Assembly: GCA_963383645.1 (NCBI GenBank)
Contig: OY726557.1
Location: 130,785,251 to 130,849,250 of the forward strand
DNA from: Muscardinus avellanarius
Taxonomy: Eukaryota > Chordata > Mammalia > Rodentia > Gliridae
Direction of reading: 5' to 3'
Length of the DNA stretch: 64,000 nucleotides
Of this stretch, positions 20,816 to 34,400 are shown piece after piece. Both the position numbers and the translations under genes were made by a program. The notes below the pieces were generated by a model that searched no databases, was not told where the DNA came from, and worked only from the letters and a program-made list of their open reading frames with translations. Every line of letters starts with the position of its first letter. Position 1 is the stretch's first letter.

Positions 20816-21055
20816 CACTTTACATTATCCTGTTCCACATCCTCCTCATCTAATCTCTCACTAAGACTTGCCATTTTTCTCTTTCTCATCTGTTGAGTCG
20901 TTCTTCACCACACCTGACCTTAGCCCAGGGTAACTGTTACCCTTCTTTATGCTCTGTACCTCTAGCTTCCTGAACCTTTTCCCTGCTTACACGCCTATTT
21001 CCTTTTAGCCAGTTCTTGATCCTGCAGCCAGAGAAAGCATCAGAGCTGCATTTTG
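20816..21055. other. Intron 1, unassigned
   Basis: C/T-rich sequence between the LTR and the next SINE. It may belong to the L2 that is clear further downstream. Confidence 0.4.
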
Positions 21056-21067
21056 AAGTAGTAGTTT

Positions 21068-21285
21068 TGGTTGGGCGTGGTGGCGCATGCTTGTAATCCC
21101 AGCGCTTGGGAGGCTGAGACAGGAGGATTGCACAGGTTGGAAGCACAACCTCAGCTACTTAGTGAGGCTCTCAGCAACGTAATGAGACCCTGTTTCCAAA
21201 TAAAGTATAAAATTAGGTCTGAGAGTATAGCCTGGAGGTAGAAAGCCCCTGGGTTCCACCTCCAGTACCACGAACAAAAAATAAG
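21068..21285 (+). mobile_element. B1-dID SINE, subfamily A
   Basis: Sense dimer, GGTTGGGCGTGGTGGCGC to CCAGTACCACGAAC; AAGTAGTA on both sides is a probable target duplication. Confidence 0.9.
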
Positions 21286-21299
21286 TAGTAATTTCGTGT

Positions 21300-21662
21300 T
21301 CCTAAAATCTCAACCCATCTAGGGATAAAGACTGAAATCCTTTGGAGTACAGATGGTCTGGGCCTGCCTCTCCCTCCCCTTTCTTTTATCTCACCATCCA
21401 CATTCATTACATGTTCAATGTTCAAAGCTCTACTCTTTCCAGGAGGCTTCCTTGATCGTCTTCCCACCATTCTTAGATTCCTTTTTATATGTTTTCTCAG
21501 CACTCTCTTCCTTGTTAGGACTGGGAATGCAGTTACACATTTTTTTGTGCACATTTTGCCTGGGAGCCTTGAGATTCAAAATAGGGTCATGACTTTTTGC
21601 TCACCCTGTATCCTGAACATTTAGCACATTGCTTTGCAAAATAGTTGCTCAATAAAAATTTT
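21300..21662 (+). repeat. L2 LINE 3' end
   Basis: CCAGGAGGCTTCCTTGATCG, then TATCCTGAACATTTAGCACA and TAGTTGCTCAATAAAAATTT match the order of the L2 3' end. Diverged, as expected for this ancient family. Confidence 0.78.
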
Positions 21663-21665
21663 TGG

Positions 21666-21882
21666 AGCCAGGCGTGGTGGCACACGCTTGTAATCCCAGC
21701 ATTTGGGAGTCTGAGACCAGAGGATCGCAGTTCGTGGACAGCCTCAGCTACGTAGTGAGGCCCTTCGCAACTCAGTGAGACCCTGTTTCATAATAAAGAA
21801 TAAAAAAATTGGGCAGGGGGTGTAGCTCGGAGGCCAAATGCCTCTTAGGTTCCATCCCCAGACCTGCAAAAAAATAAAAAAT
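21666..21882 (+). mobile_element. B1-dID SINE, subfamily B
   Basis: Sense dimer, AGCCAGGCGTGGTGGCAC to CCCCAGACCTGC, set exactly at the A-rich 3' end of the L2. Confidence 0.9.
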
Positions 21883-22251
21883 AAATTGTTGTATGGGTGA
21901 ATTAAGTAAAATTATTGGAACTTTCATCATTCCCTAATCATTTGGTATGTGAAGAAATGAGTAGATTTCTTGTTTTAGAGCAGAGTATAGTCAAGTTACA
22001 AGCTCTCAAGTTAGAAGTATCCTAGGTCAGGTTAGATTTCCCACTGACTTTTATTTCCATATGCTTCCAAAGATCATTTAAAATAATTTGACCCACCTCC
22101 TGAGGAAAGGATTTGCTTATGAAGATAAGCATAGTGAATAATGAATGAAGGATACCAAATGATCAGTTCTGTCACAGACTGCTGAATGAATGTTCCTTTC
22201 TGCCAGCCTTTTGGGAGTAAACCTGGAATTTTTTTTCCCCCTTTGGTATAG
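21883..22251 (+). other. APLP2: End of intron 1
   Basis: Single-copy sequence leading into exon 2, with a T/C-rich tract at 22229-22244 before the acceptor AG at 22250-22251. Confidence 0.7.
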
Positions 22252-22425
22252 GCTCTTGCAGCCAATGCTGGAACAGGATTTGCTGTTGCCGAGCCTCAAA
22301 TCGCCATGTTTTGTGGGAAGTTAAATATGCATGTGAACATTCAGACTGGGAAATGGGAACCTGACCCAACAGGCACCAAGAGCTGCTTTGGAACAAAAGA
22401 AGAAGTTCTTCAGTACTGTCAGGAG
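22252..22425 (+). CDS. APLP2: APLP2 exon 2: growth-factor-like domain, first part
   Basis: 58 codons, phase 0 at both ends, about residues 36-93. It begins ALAANAG, contains the APP-family block [16 protein letters not shown], and ends QYCQE. This is the N-terminal half of the cysteine-rich growth-factor-like domain in E1, with cysteines in MFCG, SCFG and YCQE. The acceptor follows a T/C-rich run and the donor is GAG|GTAAGA. An intron-1 fragment of over 22 kb precedes it, matching the long first intron known for this gene. Confidence 0.96.
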
Positions 22426-25400
22426 GTAAGATTGTTGCCAGGAATTTAAAACCACTTTTTTTTCCCCCTGTGTCAGGGTTGAGTTTGTTTACTTTGGAAA
22501 CACTCTGTCATTCTTTTGACCCACAATCAAGATGATGCCAATAATTGGAGCCCTAGGCCCTTTGCTTCTAAATGTTTGCTCTGATTGAGATCTCTCAAAG
22601 GCTTTGCCTGTGTGTGCTTTGAGCTTTCAGTTCTTTCCAGAAGAAATGCTCCAGGAGTCTGGCAAGTGCTCTAGGAACATAACTTGATACTTTTGTCTTC
22701 CCACCAATCTTAGAAGGTGGAAGGCAAAACATGTCATATGTGCTTGTGCTTTCTACTTGCTTATAAAAAGCTGCCAGTATTAAATGATCATCTCAAGTCT
22801 GATTCAGCTTCTTTTGGTTAATAAAAAAAAGGGCTATGAGATGTTTTAATTTCTTACCAAGACTTAACATTTAAGGCCAGAACAAAGTATTGTTTTATAA
22901 TTTCATTAACAGATACTTCAATAGACTTGCTGCTTAATTAAGTTCAGGAGTTAGCAGTTTATAAGTAAACTTTTTTTTTTTGGGGGGGGGGTCTGGAGAT
23001 GGAACCCAGGGGCACTCAAATCAACTTGATATCTAATTGTATTTGTTTTGGGTTGAAAGTCTGCTGCTTTTTGAAAGAGAATGCATGAAAGCAGTTAGAA
23101 ATGTAACCTGTCAAAAGAAAACTAATAGTTCAGTGTCATTATACTTGTGACTTCATTTGAAACAAGGGATGGTGGAGTGGAACTTCAGCTTTATGTAGGT
23201 AAGAGTGGAGGCTGAGTGAACTTAGATTTTTATCCTTGAAAGTGTATATCCATCTGTGGATTGACTTGCTGTGTGTGTCCTTAACAGATGTATCCAGAGC
23301 TAAAGATCACAAATGTGATGGAAGCAAACCAGCCTGTCAGTATTGACAATTGGTGCCGGAGGGACAAAAAACAGTGCAAGAGTCACGTTGTAATTATACC
23401 TTTCAAGTGTCTTGGTGAGTGTTCTCAGTTACTTTTCAGGAAGTCCTATCCCTTAAGTTTAATTTTCTCTTGGCATACAGTGAAGTATCTGTAGCTGTTA
23501 AAGTGAATGTATTGGGAGACTTTCTCTTGTGGATACGTGACACTTTCTTAAGTCCATGGATGATTTCTCAGTGATTGCTGTCTCTTCTGTTGTGGGCTTC
23601 TTTTGTCTCTGGAGGATGGGGCTGTTGCCTGATACTGAATAAGAATGTTGCAGCCAGATGTGGCAGCCCATGCTTGTATTCTCAGTACTTGAGAGGCCGA
23701 GACAGGAGAATCACAGGTCCAAGACAAACCTTTGCAACTTAGCAAGATCCTGTTTAAAAAGGGCTGGGAATTAGCTCAGAGGTAGAATGCCCCCTGGGTT
23801 CAGTCCCAATACAAAAAAAAAAGCATGCTCCATGGAGTAATTCAGCTTTGCCCTCCCATTACCATTTCGAAATGCATGTTTTGCGATGGTAGAGAGGGGT
23901 GCTCAAGAAAGGAATTCAAGGAAGAATCTTCTCCTCCCTTGTTTCATCCTACACACATATGAACTGTTAATCAGACTAGACTTCCAATAATGTTCAGAAG
24001 TGATTCACAGCAGCCTGTGGACAGGTGTCAGGGCCAGATGCTGTGGGACCTGCCATTCTGGAGGGTTTGGGCTCACCAGGGTGTTTATGACTCCATTGCT
24101 GGTGTTATCATTTGGAGCCAATTTGAGTAAAGCTGCGACAGCATATTACTCAGAACAGGGTTGTTGCTTAGCGAATGTAGTCACCCTAGCCATTCCTCGC
24201 CTGACACATAATGAATTATGCTTATATATCTGGAGTCTGGGTGATTCAGGAACAGATTTGGTCACAGATGCTTAAAAGGGCAAAACTGGATTTTAGATGA
24301 TCCATGATAGTGCTGGCATAATATGGTATTGCCATTGACATCCTGAGTAGTTCTGTAGGTATATCTAATTTGAGCCATTAGTTGAACTTATTTCCCTCTC
24401 TCCATTAAAACCTTCCTTTAAACTACAGACAACAGCAAAATGGGATATGTTAACTTTTCTAAGTCTCACATGTAGCAAGGCCAATTAACAAGAAAATCAG
24501 ACCCTAAAGGACAGTATTTAAAATGCTCAGCAATAAACTTTGCTTTAAAAGCATCCAGCAGGGGGAAGAGGAGCATTGTGTAGGCTTAACATCATTTACT
24601 TTAAAACTATGCATCTTGCAGTAGTGTGAGACTTGTTAAAAATTTTGTCTGATGTAGTTTAAGAATGTTCTTCCCTTCTGTTTGGCTCTGAGGAATCTCT
24701 GTGAGGTTTCATTTATTCTCTAAAATGGTGGTACCACACTTGGAATCCCAGTACTTGGGGGGCTGAGACAGGAACTTCTCGGGTTCAAGGACAGACTCAG
24801 CAAGTAGGGAGACGCTTATCAATCTACCAAGACCCTGTTTCAAAATAAAAACAAAATAAGGCTGGGGGTGTAATTCAGAGGTAGAATGCCCTGAGCTCAA
24901 TCCCCAGTACCACAAAAACAAACAAAAATGTTGTGGAACAATAAGTGAAATAAGCGAAACAGGTTTGTTTTATTTGTTTTGTAGTGTCCTGGTAACAATC
25001 TTAAGCACTGAGCTGTGCCTCCAGCCCAAGAGATTATTTTTAAAATCTTATTTTTTATTTTTGTAATAGTAGGGATTGAACCCAGAGGCATTTTACCTTA
25101 AAGCTACACCCCCAGCCTGATTTTATTTCTTATTTGGAAACAGGTTATTGCTAGGTTGATGAGAGTCTCACTGCTTGCTGAGGCTGTCCTCAAACCTGTG
25201 ATCCTCCTGTCTCAGCCTCCCAAGTACAGTGATTGCAGGCACATGCCACCACACCCAGGCTACTTTTGAATATTTATAGACAATAGATAGTAAGTATTTG
25301 AAATAGTTTCTTTGTATCCTTTCCCTTAAGACTTTGCAGTCTGATCTTCCTCTTCCAGTTTGTTCTTGTCACATGCCAGCTCTTATTTATGTGTGTGTGC

Positions 25401-28400
25401 ATTTTGCTGCGGCTTGCTTGAACTTAGAGGCAGTCTATCTCAGAGCTACACCGCCAGCCCTATTATATTTTGAAACAGCGTCTAAGTTGTGGAGAGCCTC
25501 ACTAAGTTGCCGAGGTTGGCCTTGAACCTGCAATCTTCCTGTCTCAGCCTCCCAAGTACTAGAATTACAAATGTGGACAACTATGCTTGGCTGCATTAAC
25601 TTCTTTTTGTGTGGATGTGTGATACTGGGAATGGAACCCAGGGGCATTCTACCTTCGAGATACATTCCCAGCTCAATTTTTTATTCTTTATTTTGAAACA
25701 GGGTCTCACTAAGTATCTGAAAGCGCAGGGATTACAAGCGTGTGCCACCAAGCCTGGCTTACTTTTATTTTGATACAAGGTCTTGCTAGGTTGATGAGAG
25801 TCTCACTACTTGCTGAGGCTGTCCTTGAACTTGGAATCCTCCTGTCTCAGTCTTCCAAGTATTTGGATTACAAGTGTGCGCCACCATGCCTGGCTAGGAA
25901 AATAGCCTTTTAAGTTCACAGCTGATTGTGGTTTTGGTTATTTTGGATGGATGTTTGAACAGGAAATGATACTGCTATTAGGAAGACTACCAAAAAATAT
26001 TTCTACCTAATACCTGTAAGGCTTTGAAGTGCAATCTCCAGCAGGTGTGCAGTGATGCTTTGGAGTAGCCCGCCCACAGCTGTGGTGCTCCTTTAAGACA
26101 AGCTTTCTAGCCTTTGAATTCACAAGATCCCCAGTTGCCAGTGTGAACCGTAGTGCAATATTTCTCTTTATAAGAAATTATTCTGAATTCTCAACTCTTA
26201 GAATCCTGTTTACCTAAAAGGCATCTACCCAGGATGGGTATATGAGGTTTTACTTTAGTGCATTAGCTATTGCTTTGCTATAGATTTCTTTATAATTATG
26301 GTATATAGTTTACTTTGTGTAAAATTAATTAAACAAGGCCTAATATTAACATCAGTAGTTAGAGCTTACAGTTATGTAGTTATCATTTTTGTTCTTACCA
26401 TTTCATGTGTCTTAGAGATAAGGTCACTTAATGCTTACAAAAAGATAAGTGAATTTAGGTACAGAAGATCTAAAAAATTGCCTAAGATTACTACTACATA
26501 AAAATGCTGGCATTTGCCAGGAGTGGTGGCGCACACTTGTAATCCCCGCGCTTGGGAGGCTGAGACAGGAGGATCGCACGGGTAGGAAGCCAGCCTCAGC
26601 TACTTAGTGAGGCTCTCAGCAACTTAGTGAGACCCTGTTTCCAAATAAAATATAAAATGGGTCTGGGAGTGTAGCCCGGAGGTTGAAAGCCCCTGGGTTC
26701 CACCCCTAGTACCCTCCCCCCCAAAAAAATGCTGGCATTGAAGCCTATTATTTAACCCTATATGCATTGCCTCTTAAGTATATGCTTATGTCATAAATTA
26801 ACAAGTAGAAAATGATTAGTTAATACATAATAATCACATTAAACAATTTGAGTTTGTGATTGAACGTCAGAATTTAAGTAATTCCTACAGATTGAACCTC
26901 GGGGTTGTTTTTCTTAGTAGAAAAGATCCTAGTTTACCATTGCATTTGTGTGTGTGTGTGTGTGTGTGTGTGTACATACATACATGTGGGGGTGGGAGTG
27001 TGGCTTGGGATTGAATACCCAGGGGCATTCTACCTCTGAGCTCTATCCTCAAGTCCTTATCCTAATTTTTGTTTTGAAACAATATCTTGTTCTGTTGTTG
27101 ACAGTCCCACTACATTGGTGAGGCTATCCTCAAACCTGCTATTCTCTTATCTCAGCCTCCCAAAGCACTAGGATTGCAGGCATGTTCTGCCACACCTGGC
27201 CTCATTTTGTCATTTTTAAACACGATTCTAAGTTTGGTTGAATGGTACCAGCTCCTTTTGGACTTTAAGGGTCTTCAGGGGCAGCACTGTATCCAGCGTA
27301 GCTTGGCATTCCTGCTTTTCTGTCAAACAGAGCTGTTTGACCCCAAAAGCCCTTGTATTAATGGCACTATGAAACCCAACTTGCTAGCCGCGCGTGGTGG
27401 AGCACACTTGTAATCCCCGCTCTTGGGAGGCAGAGACAGGAGGATCACACAGGTTCAGAGTCAGCTGTGCTGGCTTAAGAGACTCTGTTTCCAAATAAAA
27501 ATATAAAAAACAGGTCTGGGAGTGTAGCCCTGAGTAAAAGGGTTTCCAGGAACCCCAGTACCACCACAAAAAAAAAAAAAAAAAAAGAAAGAAAGAAACC
27601 CAACTTGCTGCTTGTAACACTCCTCTTGCAAGGAGACTGTACTTAACTGCTGTGGCATAAGGAATGCATCTTTCCTCTTTTTTTATTTTTTTTGTGGGTC
27701 TGGGGATGGAACCCAGAGGCATTCATCCTCCCAGCTACACCCTCTGCCCTATTTTTTATTCTTTATTTTGAAACAGTGTCTCACTAAGTTGCTAAGGGCC
27801 TAAAAAGTAGCTGAGGCTGTCTGAGAATCGATCCTCCAGTCTCAGCCTCCCTAATGCTGGGATTTTTTTTTTTCTTTTTCCCCAGTAGTGGGGATTGAAC
27901 CCAGGGACATCTACTTTTGTATCTCCAGGTCCTATTTTTTATTCTTTTTTTTTTTTTTTTTTTTTTGAAACAAGGCCTCACTAAGTTGCTGAAGCTGGGC
28001 ACAAGCCTGGGGTCCTCCTGTCTTGGCCTCAAGTCGTAGGATTAGCAATGTGCTGCAATTTCCTCATGCCAGATCAGCCATTCTCTTACTACTTGGGTAG
28101 TAAAGTATTGACTTCACCCAGCCATGATGATAAAACTGGGTGGGGCTCTACATAGACTTTCTACTTGCTAAGCCCTAAGACTGTTCTTAGTTTATGTTCT
28201 TATTACACTCCCCCTCTCCTTAACCTCCTCTCCATCTCTTGCCCCTACTTACTGCATCTTTCCCTAAGCAAAGCAGACATCCCTCCACTTAAACCCTGTG
28301 TGGAGCATAAGGCTAATATATTAGAAGCAGACCCTGAGCAATCCAGATATTTTTATATACACATAATCATATATATAAATAAATATATAGTATATATATT

Positions 28401-31400
28401 CATGCACACACACACTTTAACTTTTATTATAGAAAGTTACAGATATTTTTAGACAAAGAAATTCTGGTTGCCTATTTGTATAAGGGTCATCATTTCGGGA
28501 GCCACCTTTACTCATCTGTGTTCTACCCCTCCTGCCCTGCCCCTGAAAATAAATCATAATCCTCTTTTTCTCTCTCACTGTAAATAACTGTGCAGCTAGA
28601 CATGGTGGCTCACGCCTGTAATCTCAGTATTTGAGAGGCTGAGACAGGAGGATCACAGGTGTGAGGCTGGCCTTAGCAATTTAGTGAGACTGTCGGCAGC
28701 CTAGCAAGCAAGACCCGAAGGGCTGGGGTAGAATGTCCCTGGGTTCAGTCTCTAGTATTCCCCTCCCCCAGCCCCCCCAGCTATGTGTATTTTTTCCTTA
28801 CCTTAAAATTTTACTTTTGAAAAGTTTTAGACCTAAAGGAAAAAGTGTAGTGAATACCTGTTTACCCTTTACCTAGATTCTTCAGTTTTGTCTGATTTAT
28901 CTGGGTATGTGTTCTCTCATATATACTTGTTTGGTTGCTAAACCATTTGAAAGTAAGTTGGGACATCAGAATAGTTCACTTTTAAAAACTAGCTTGTGTC
29001 TTCTAACAACAGGAACGTTCTCCTGTGTAATAAAAGTATAGTTATCAGAAATTGGACATTTCTGTAAATGTTCAAACAGTGGTCTTTATAACCCTCCCAC
29101 CCACCTTTTTGGTGCTGGGTATTGAACCCAGGGTTCTACCTCTAAACTACACCCCCAATTCTTTTTTTTTTTTTTTTTTTAATTTTTGAAACAGAGTGTC
29201 TCTAAGTTGTTGGGGCTGGCCTCAGACCTTTGATCCTCTTATCTTAGCTTCTGAGTACTGAGGTTTAAGGTGTATGTCACCACACCTGGCTCTAGAACCT
29301 TTTTAAAAGGATCACACATTATATTTGATTTAGAACAATTCCCTAGTCATTAAAAAATTTTGTTTAATGACAGTGGCATTTTTAAAGGTTCCAGTAAGAC
29401 GCTAGGAGTATTGTTCTTGTGAGCACAGAGATTATGGCTGTGTGTATTTGAGGTGGTCATGGAGAGGAATCCTATTCATGTCCTCCCATCATGTGCTCTT
29501 ATAGCCATGCAATGGAACTGCAAAGGAATATTGTTAGGAAAGCATTAGGAACTTCCCTGGCATCATAGCCCTGATGAAATGATGAATTCTCGTGGTACGC
29601 ATATCTGGTTATGTGCAGTAGAGGCTGCTCCTGTATACACCTGGCTTTGTAACTGTCATAATCTGTAATAAAGGTCATTTTACCTTGAGTCATATTCTGA
29701 TTTGCTTCTGACAAAATTCTCTTTTTCAGTGGGCGAATTTGTAAGCGATGTCTTGCTAGTTCCAGAAAAGTGCCAGTTTTTTCACAAAGAGCGGATGGAT
29801 GTGTGTGAGAATCACCAACACTGGCACACTGTAGTCAAAGAGGTAAGAGAATGGGTGGGGAAATTCCAGGTTGTTCTATCTATTAGAAGACAAAGTAGCA
29901 CTGGTCTCCAAACTTCACCATGATTTTCAGTTATTTTATTTGATTACATCTATCTTCTTAAGTTAAAAATCTTTTGGGAAGCCAGTCGTGGTGGTGCACA
30001 CTTGCAATCCCTGTACTTGGAAGGCTGAGACAGGAGGGTTGTGGGATCACAAACAATCTCAGCTACTTAGTGAAGCCCTCTGCAACTTAATATGAGACCT
30101 GTTTAAATATAAAGAATAAAAAATAGTCCTGGGGGTACAGCTTGGAGGTAGAATGCCCCTGGGTTTCACCCCAAATACCGTACAAACACACACACACACA
30201 CACACACCTCTCTACCTTTTGGTAGCCAGGCATTGAGGTACATGCTTATAATCCCAGTACTTGGGAGACTGAGACAGGGGGACCTCAAATTCGAAGCCAG
30301 CCTCAGCAACTTTGGAAGACTGTTAACAAATAAAAATAAAATAGGCCTGGGAGTATAGACCAGAGGTAGAAGGCCCCTGGGTTCAATCCATCAAAAAAAC
30401 AAAACAAAACAAAAAACCACTCATTTGGGAGAAGAGTAGATGTTTTGGTAGGGAGGTACAGCATAGACAATCTAGCTCCTAAAGTGATAGCTCTTATTGG
30501 GCTATGGGTGTGGCCTCAGGTTTCATTTCCAGCGCTGCAAGAAAGAAGAAACAAAATACTAGTGATATTTTTCCCCCTTTATTTGGGCTAAGGTTTAGCT
30601 CAGTAATAAAATACTTACCTAGCATATGTGAAGCCCTGGGTTTAATTTCTAGCACCCCCTTACCCCCAGTATACACACACCACAAAGATATTAAAAGGCT
30701 GCAAGCAGTGGTAGCATATGTGGTTGGTGGGGCTCCCAGTACAACATCTTAAGTCCTCAGGGCTATGAATAGCCAACTCTAAAATACCAGGGCATAGCTA
30801 TGTACATAGGTAGGATTCGGTACCATTTCATTCTTCTGGTGGAGAAGAGCACTTTGTAATTCTGCTGGTTTTCTAGCCAAGTCGTCTTTTCTTTGTCCGA
30901 ATTCTAAAGTGGTGCCTATACCAGTAAATAATAAAAATTGGCATTGATTACCTCTATTGGGTGCCAAAAACTACTAGGAGAAACTCCCTTTTCCTTAATT
31001 TTTTTTCAAATTTGTGCTTTCATGGTTTTTGTCTTAGATGATGAAGGAAGTTAAATAATATTTTAAGCCGGGCATGGTGCGCATGCTTGTAATCCCCGCG
31101 CTTGGGAGGCCGAAACAGGAGGATCACACAGGTTCGAAGCCAGCCTCAGCTACTTAGTGAGGCTCTCAGCAACTTAGTAAGACCCTGTTTCCAAATAAAA
31201 TGGAAAAAAGGTTTGGGAATGTAGCCCAGAGGTAGAAAGCCCCTGGGTTCCACCCCAATACCACCACCAAAAGAAAAAAAAAAATAATAATAATAATATT
31301 TTATTTGTGGTACTGGGGATTGAACCCAAGGTTTCACATATTCTAGGTAGATATTCTACCACTGAACTGTTCGATATATCCCAAGCCTTTTTATATTTGA

Positions 31401-34400
31401 AATGGTCTTGCTAAGATTTCAAGCGGGTCTCAAACTTGTAACTTCTTGCCCCTGCCTCTCAAGTAGATGGGATTATAAGCATCTGCCATCATGCCCGGCT
31501 TACAAATCTTCTTAATAGCATCACAACTTTTTTTAAAGGGAAAATATGTTTTTAATATTTTATCTTTTTGCTGGGTGTGGTGGCGCAGTACCCTTGTAAT
31601 CCCAACATTTGGGAAGCTGAGACAGGAGGGTGGAGGTTCAGGGACAGCCTCAGCTACTTAGGCCCTTTGCAACTCAGTGAGACCCTGTTTGAAAATAAAG
31701 AATTAAAAAAAAAAGTAGGGCTGGGGTATATCTCTGAGGTAAAAATGCCCCTGAGTTCTATCCCCAGTACCGCTAAAAGGAAAATAATTATCTTTGTGCA
31801 TCACAACTTTTGACCCATTAAGTTGTATGTTCATAAGAGAAAGCATTACCTAGTGATTTTTATTTTTGGTATAAAGGACTGAACCTGGACCATCTTACCT
31901 CCAAACTACGACCCCAACCCATTTTATTTATTTGTTTGTTTGTTTGTTTCTTTGTTTATTGTGGTACTAGGAGTGGGACCCAGGGGCTTTCTACCTCTGG
32001 GCTATACTCCCAGACCTATTTTGTGTTTTATTTGGAAACAGGGTCTAAGTTGCTGAGAGCCTTACTAAGTAGCTGAGGCTGGCTTTGATTGAACCTGAGC
32101 AATCCTCTTGTGTCACTCTCCCAAGTACTGAGATTACAAGCGTGCTCTACCACATCCAGCTTTATTCTTTATTTTGAAACAGGATGTTGCTAAGTTGCCA
32201 AGACTGGCTTCAAACCTGTGATCTTATGTCTCAGCCTTCCAAGTAGTGGGATTGACATGTATGCACTGCCACCACTCGGTTTAATTTGGGCAGGGGGTAC
32301 TGAGGATTGAACCCAGAGGCATTCTACCTCCAAGTTATACCCCCAGCCTGATTTTTTAAGTTTCCTATTTGGAATCAGGCTCTCGCCAAGTTGTTGAGGC
32401 TGGCTTTGAACTTGTGATCCTCTGTCACAGCCTCCCAAGTCCTGGGATTACAAGTGTGTACCACCACACCTGACTCTGGCTCAGTATTTTTTTTTTTTTT
32501 TTTTTTTTGGTACTGGGGGTGGAATCCCGAGGCTTTCTACTTCCCGGCTATACTCCCAGACCCATTTTATACTTTATTTGGAAACAGGGTCTCACTAAGT
32601 TGCTGAGAGCCTCACTAAGTAGCTGAGGCTGGTTTCTAACCTGTGTGATCCTCCTGTCTCAGCCTCCCAAGCGTGGGGATTACAAGCGTGTGCCACCACG
32701 CCCGGCTTGGCTCAGTATTTTTAATGTCTCATCACCTTACCCTGGATTACCCGGTGGTTTGATAAGGTTTTTTTTTTTTGGATAAAAATAGAGATCAAGA
32801 ATCTTTGCTTGAGTGTATTCTGAAGTAGTCTGTGGGTTTCTTTTAGGCATGTCTGACTGAGGGAATGACCTTACATAGCTACGGCATGCTGCTGCCCTGT
32901 GGGGTGGACCAGTTCCACGGCACTGAGTATGTGTGCTGCCCTCAGACAAAGATTATTGACTCTATTGACTCTACTGGGGCCAAAGAAGAGGAAGAAGAAG
33001 AGGAAGAGGAGGACGAAGAGGAAGACTATGATATTTATAAGAGGTATTGTCCTGAGGTCTGAAATCATTGTGCCTGCTTGTTGGCTCTTCTGTAGAAGTG
33101 GCCATTGGCTGCTAGTCTGTCCCTTCTGGATAAAGTGGGCATATACTTGTTATGCTGGAGTTGATTCAATCTGCATAATATTCTAGCCAAACTGATTGCA
33201 TGAGAACTTGAATTTTTGGCTTTCCATTGTCCTTGGCCACTTTATTTTCTGTAGGTTATTGCCTCTGTGCTCACTAACTCTTCCCTTTTGCTGATGTAGC
33301 TAGGCTGAAGGCTTTTGTAGCACAGTTACAAATAAGTTGAGCTTATTTCCTGTCTCTGCTTTTGTGTTTCAGAATAGGGAAGGGAGTCATTGTTGTGCTT
33401 GTTCATAGGAATTAGTATTAACCTTCCCTTTTTTTTTTTTATTATTGTGGCCTTTAGTGAATTTCCTACTGAAACAGATTTGGAAGACTTCACAGAAGCA
33501 GCTGTGGACGAGGAGGATGAGGATGAGGATGAGGAAGAAGGGGAGGAAGTGGTGGAAGATCGTGATTACTACTATGATACCTTTAAAGGAGATGACTACA
33601 ATGAAGAGAACCCAACAGAGCCAAGCAGCGACAGCTCTATTTCAGACAAGGAAATTGCTCATGATGTTAAAGGTAATCCAGTAGATAGCTGTGGCTTTAA
33701 AATCCACATAGTCATTATTTACTTAGAATTTGTATTGCAGGCCGGGCGTGGTTGCACAAGCTTGTAATCCCCGTGCTTGGGAGGCTGAGACAGGAGGATC
33801 GCACAGGTTCAAAGCCAGCCTCAGCTACTTAGGCTCTCAGCAACTTAGTGAGACCCTGTTTCCAAGTAAAGTATAAAATAGGTCTGGGAGTATAGCCTGG
33901 AGGTAGAAAGCCTCTGGGTTCCATCCCCAGTACCACCACCAAAAAAAAAAAAAAAAAAAAGAAAAGAAAAGAATTTGTATTTGCGTTCCTCATTCATCCC
34001 AGGTAAGTCTCAAAAAAGGTGTCTCTGCATTGATTGCACTGAAGGAGAACCCAGCTTCCAGGTTCAGTAGCGGAGCCATATTATCAGTGAGCAGGCAGGC
34101 ACCTCAGGCAGAGAGGTGCAGGGCTGAGTCAAAGAAACAAAGATTGTATTTATTATAAGGATTTAATTAGAGAATAAAAGCAACAATGTGTACCCTTAAG
34201 CAGGATTCCTTCACATCCAGCCTGTGTTCTCTCCTTTCAGCTTTCTCAGAGAGTTTCATTTTCCAGGCCTGTTCTAATATGTAGTGTTCTCATCTGTAGG
34301 CTATTATGTGGAATAGCTGGTAGGGTGAAATTGAATGATCTTGCTAATTAAAAATAGAAAAGGTTATGATAGTTCCAGAGACATTTACACATAGCTTCTG

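Noticed and set aside
33390..33767. 125-codon open frame over exon 6
   Set aside because: It is exon 6 read through both splice sites; the family alignment and GT-AG borders end the coding part at 33458 and 33672.
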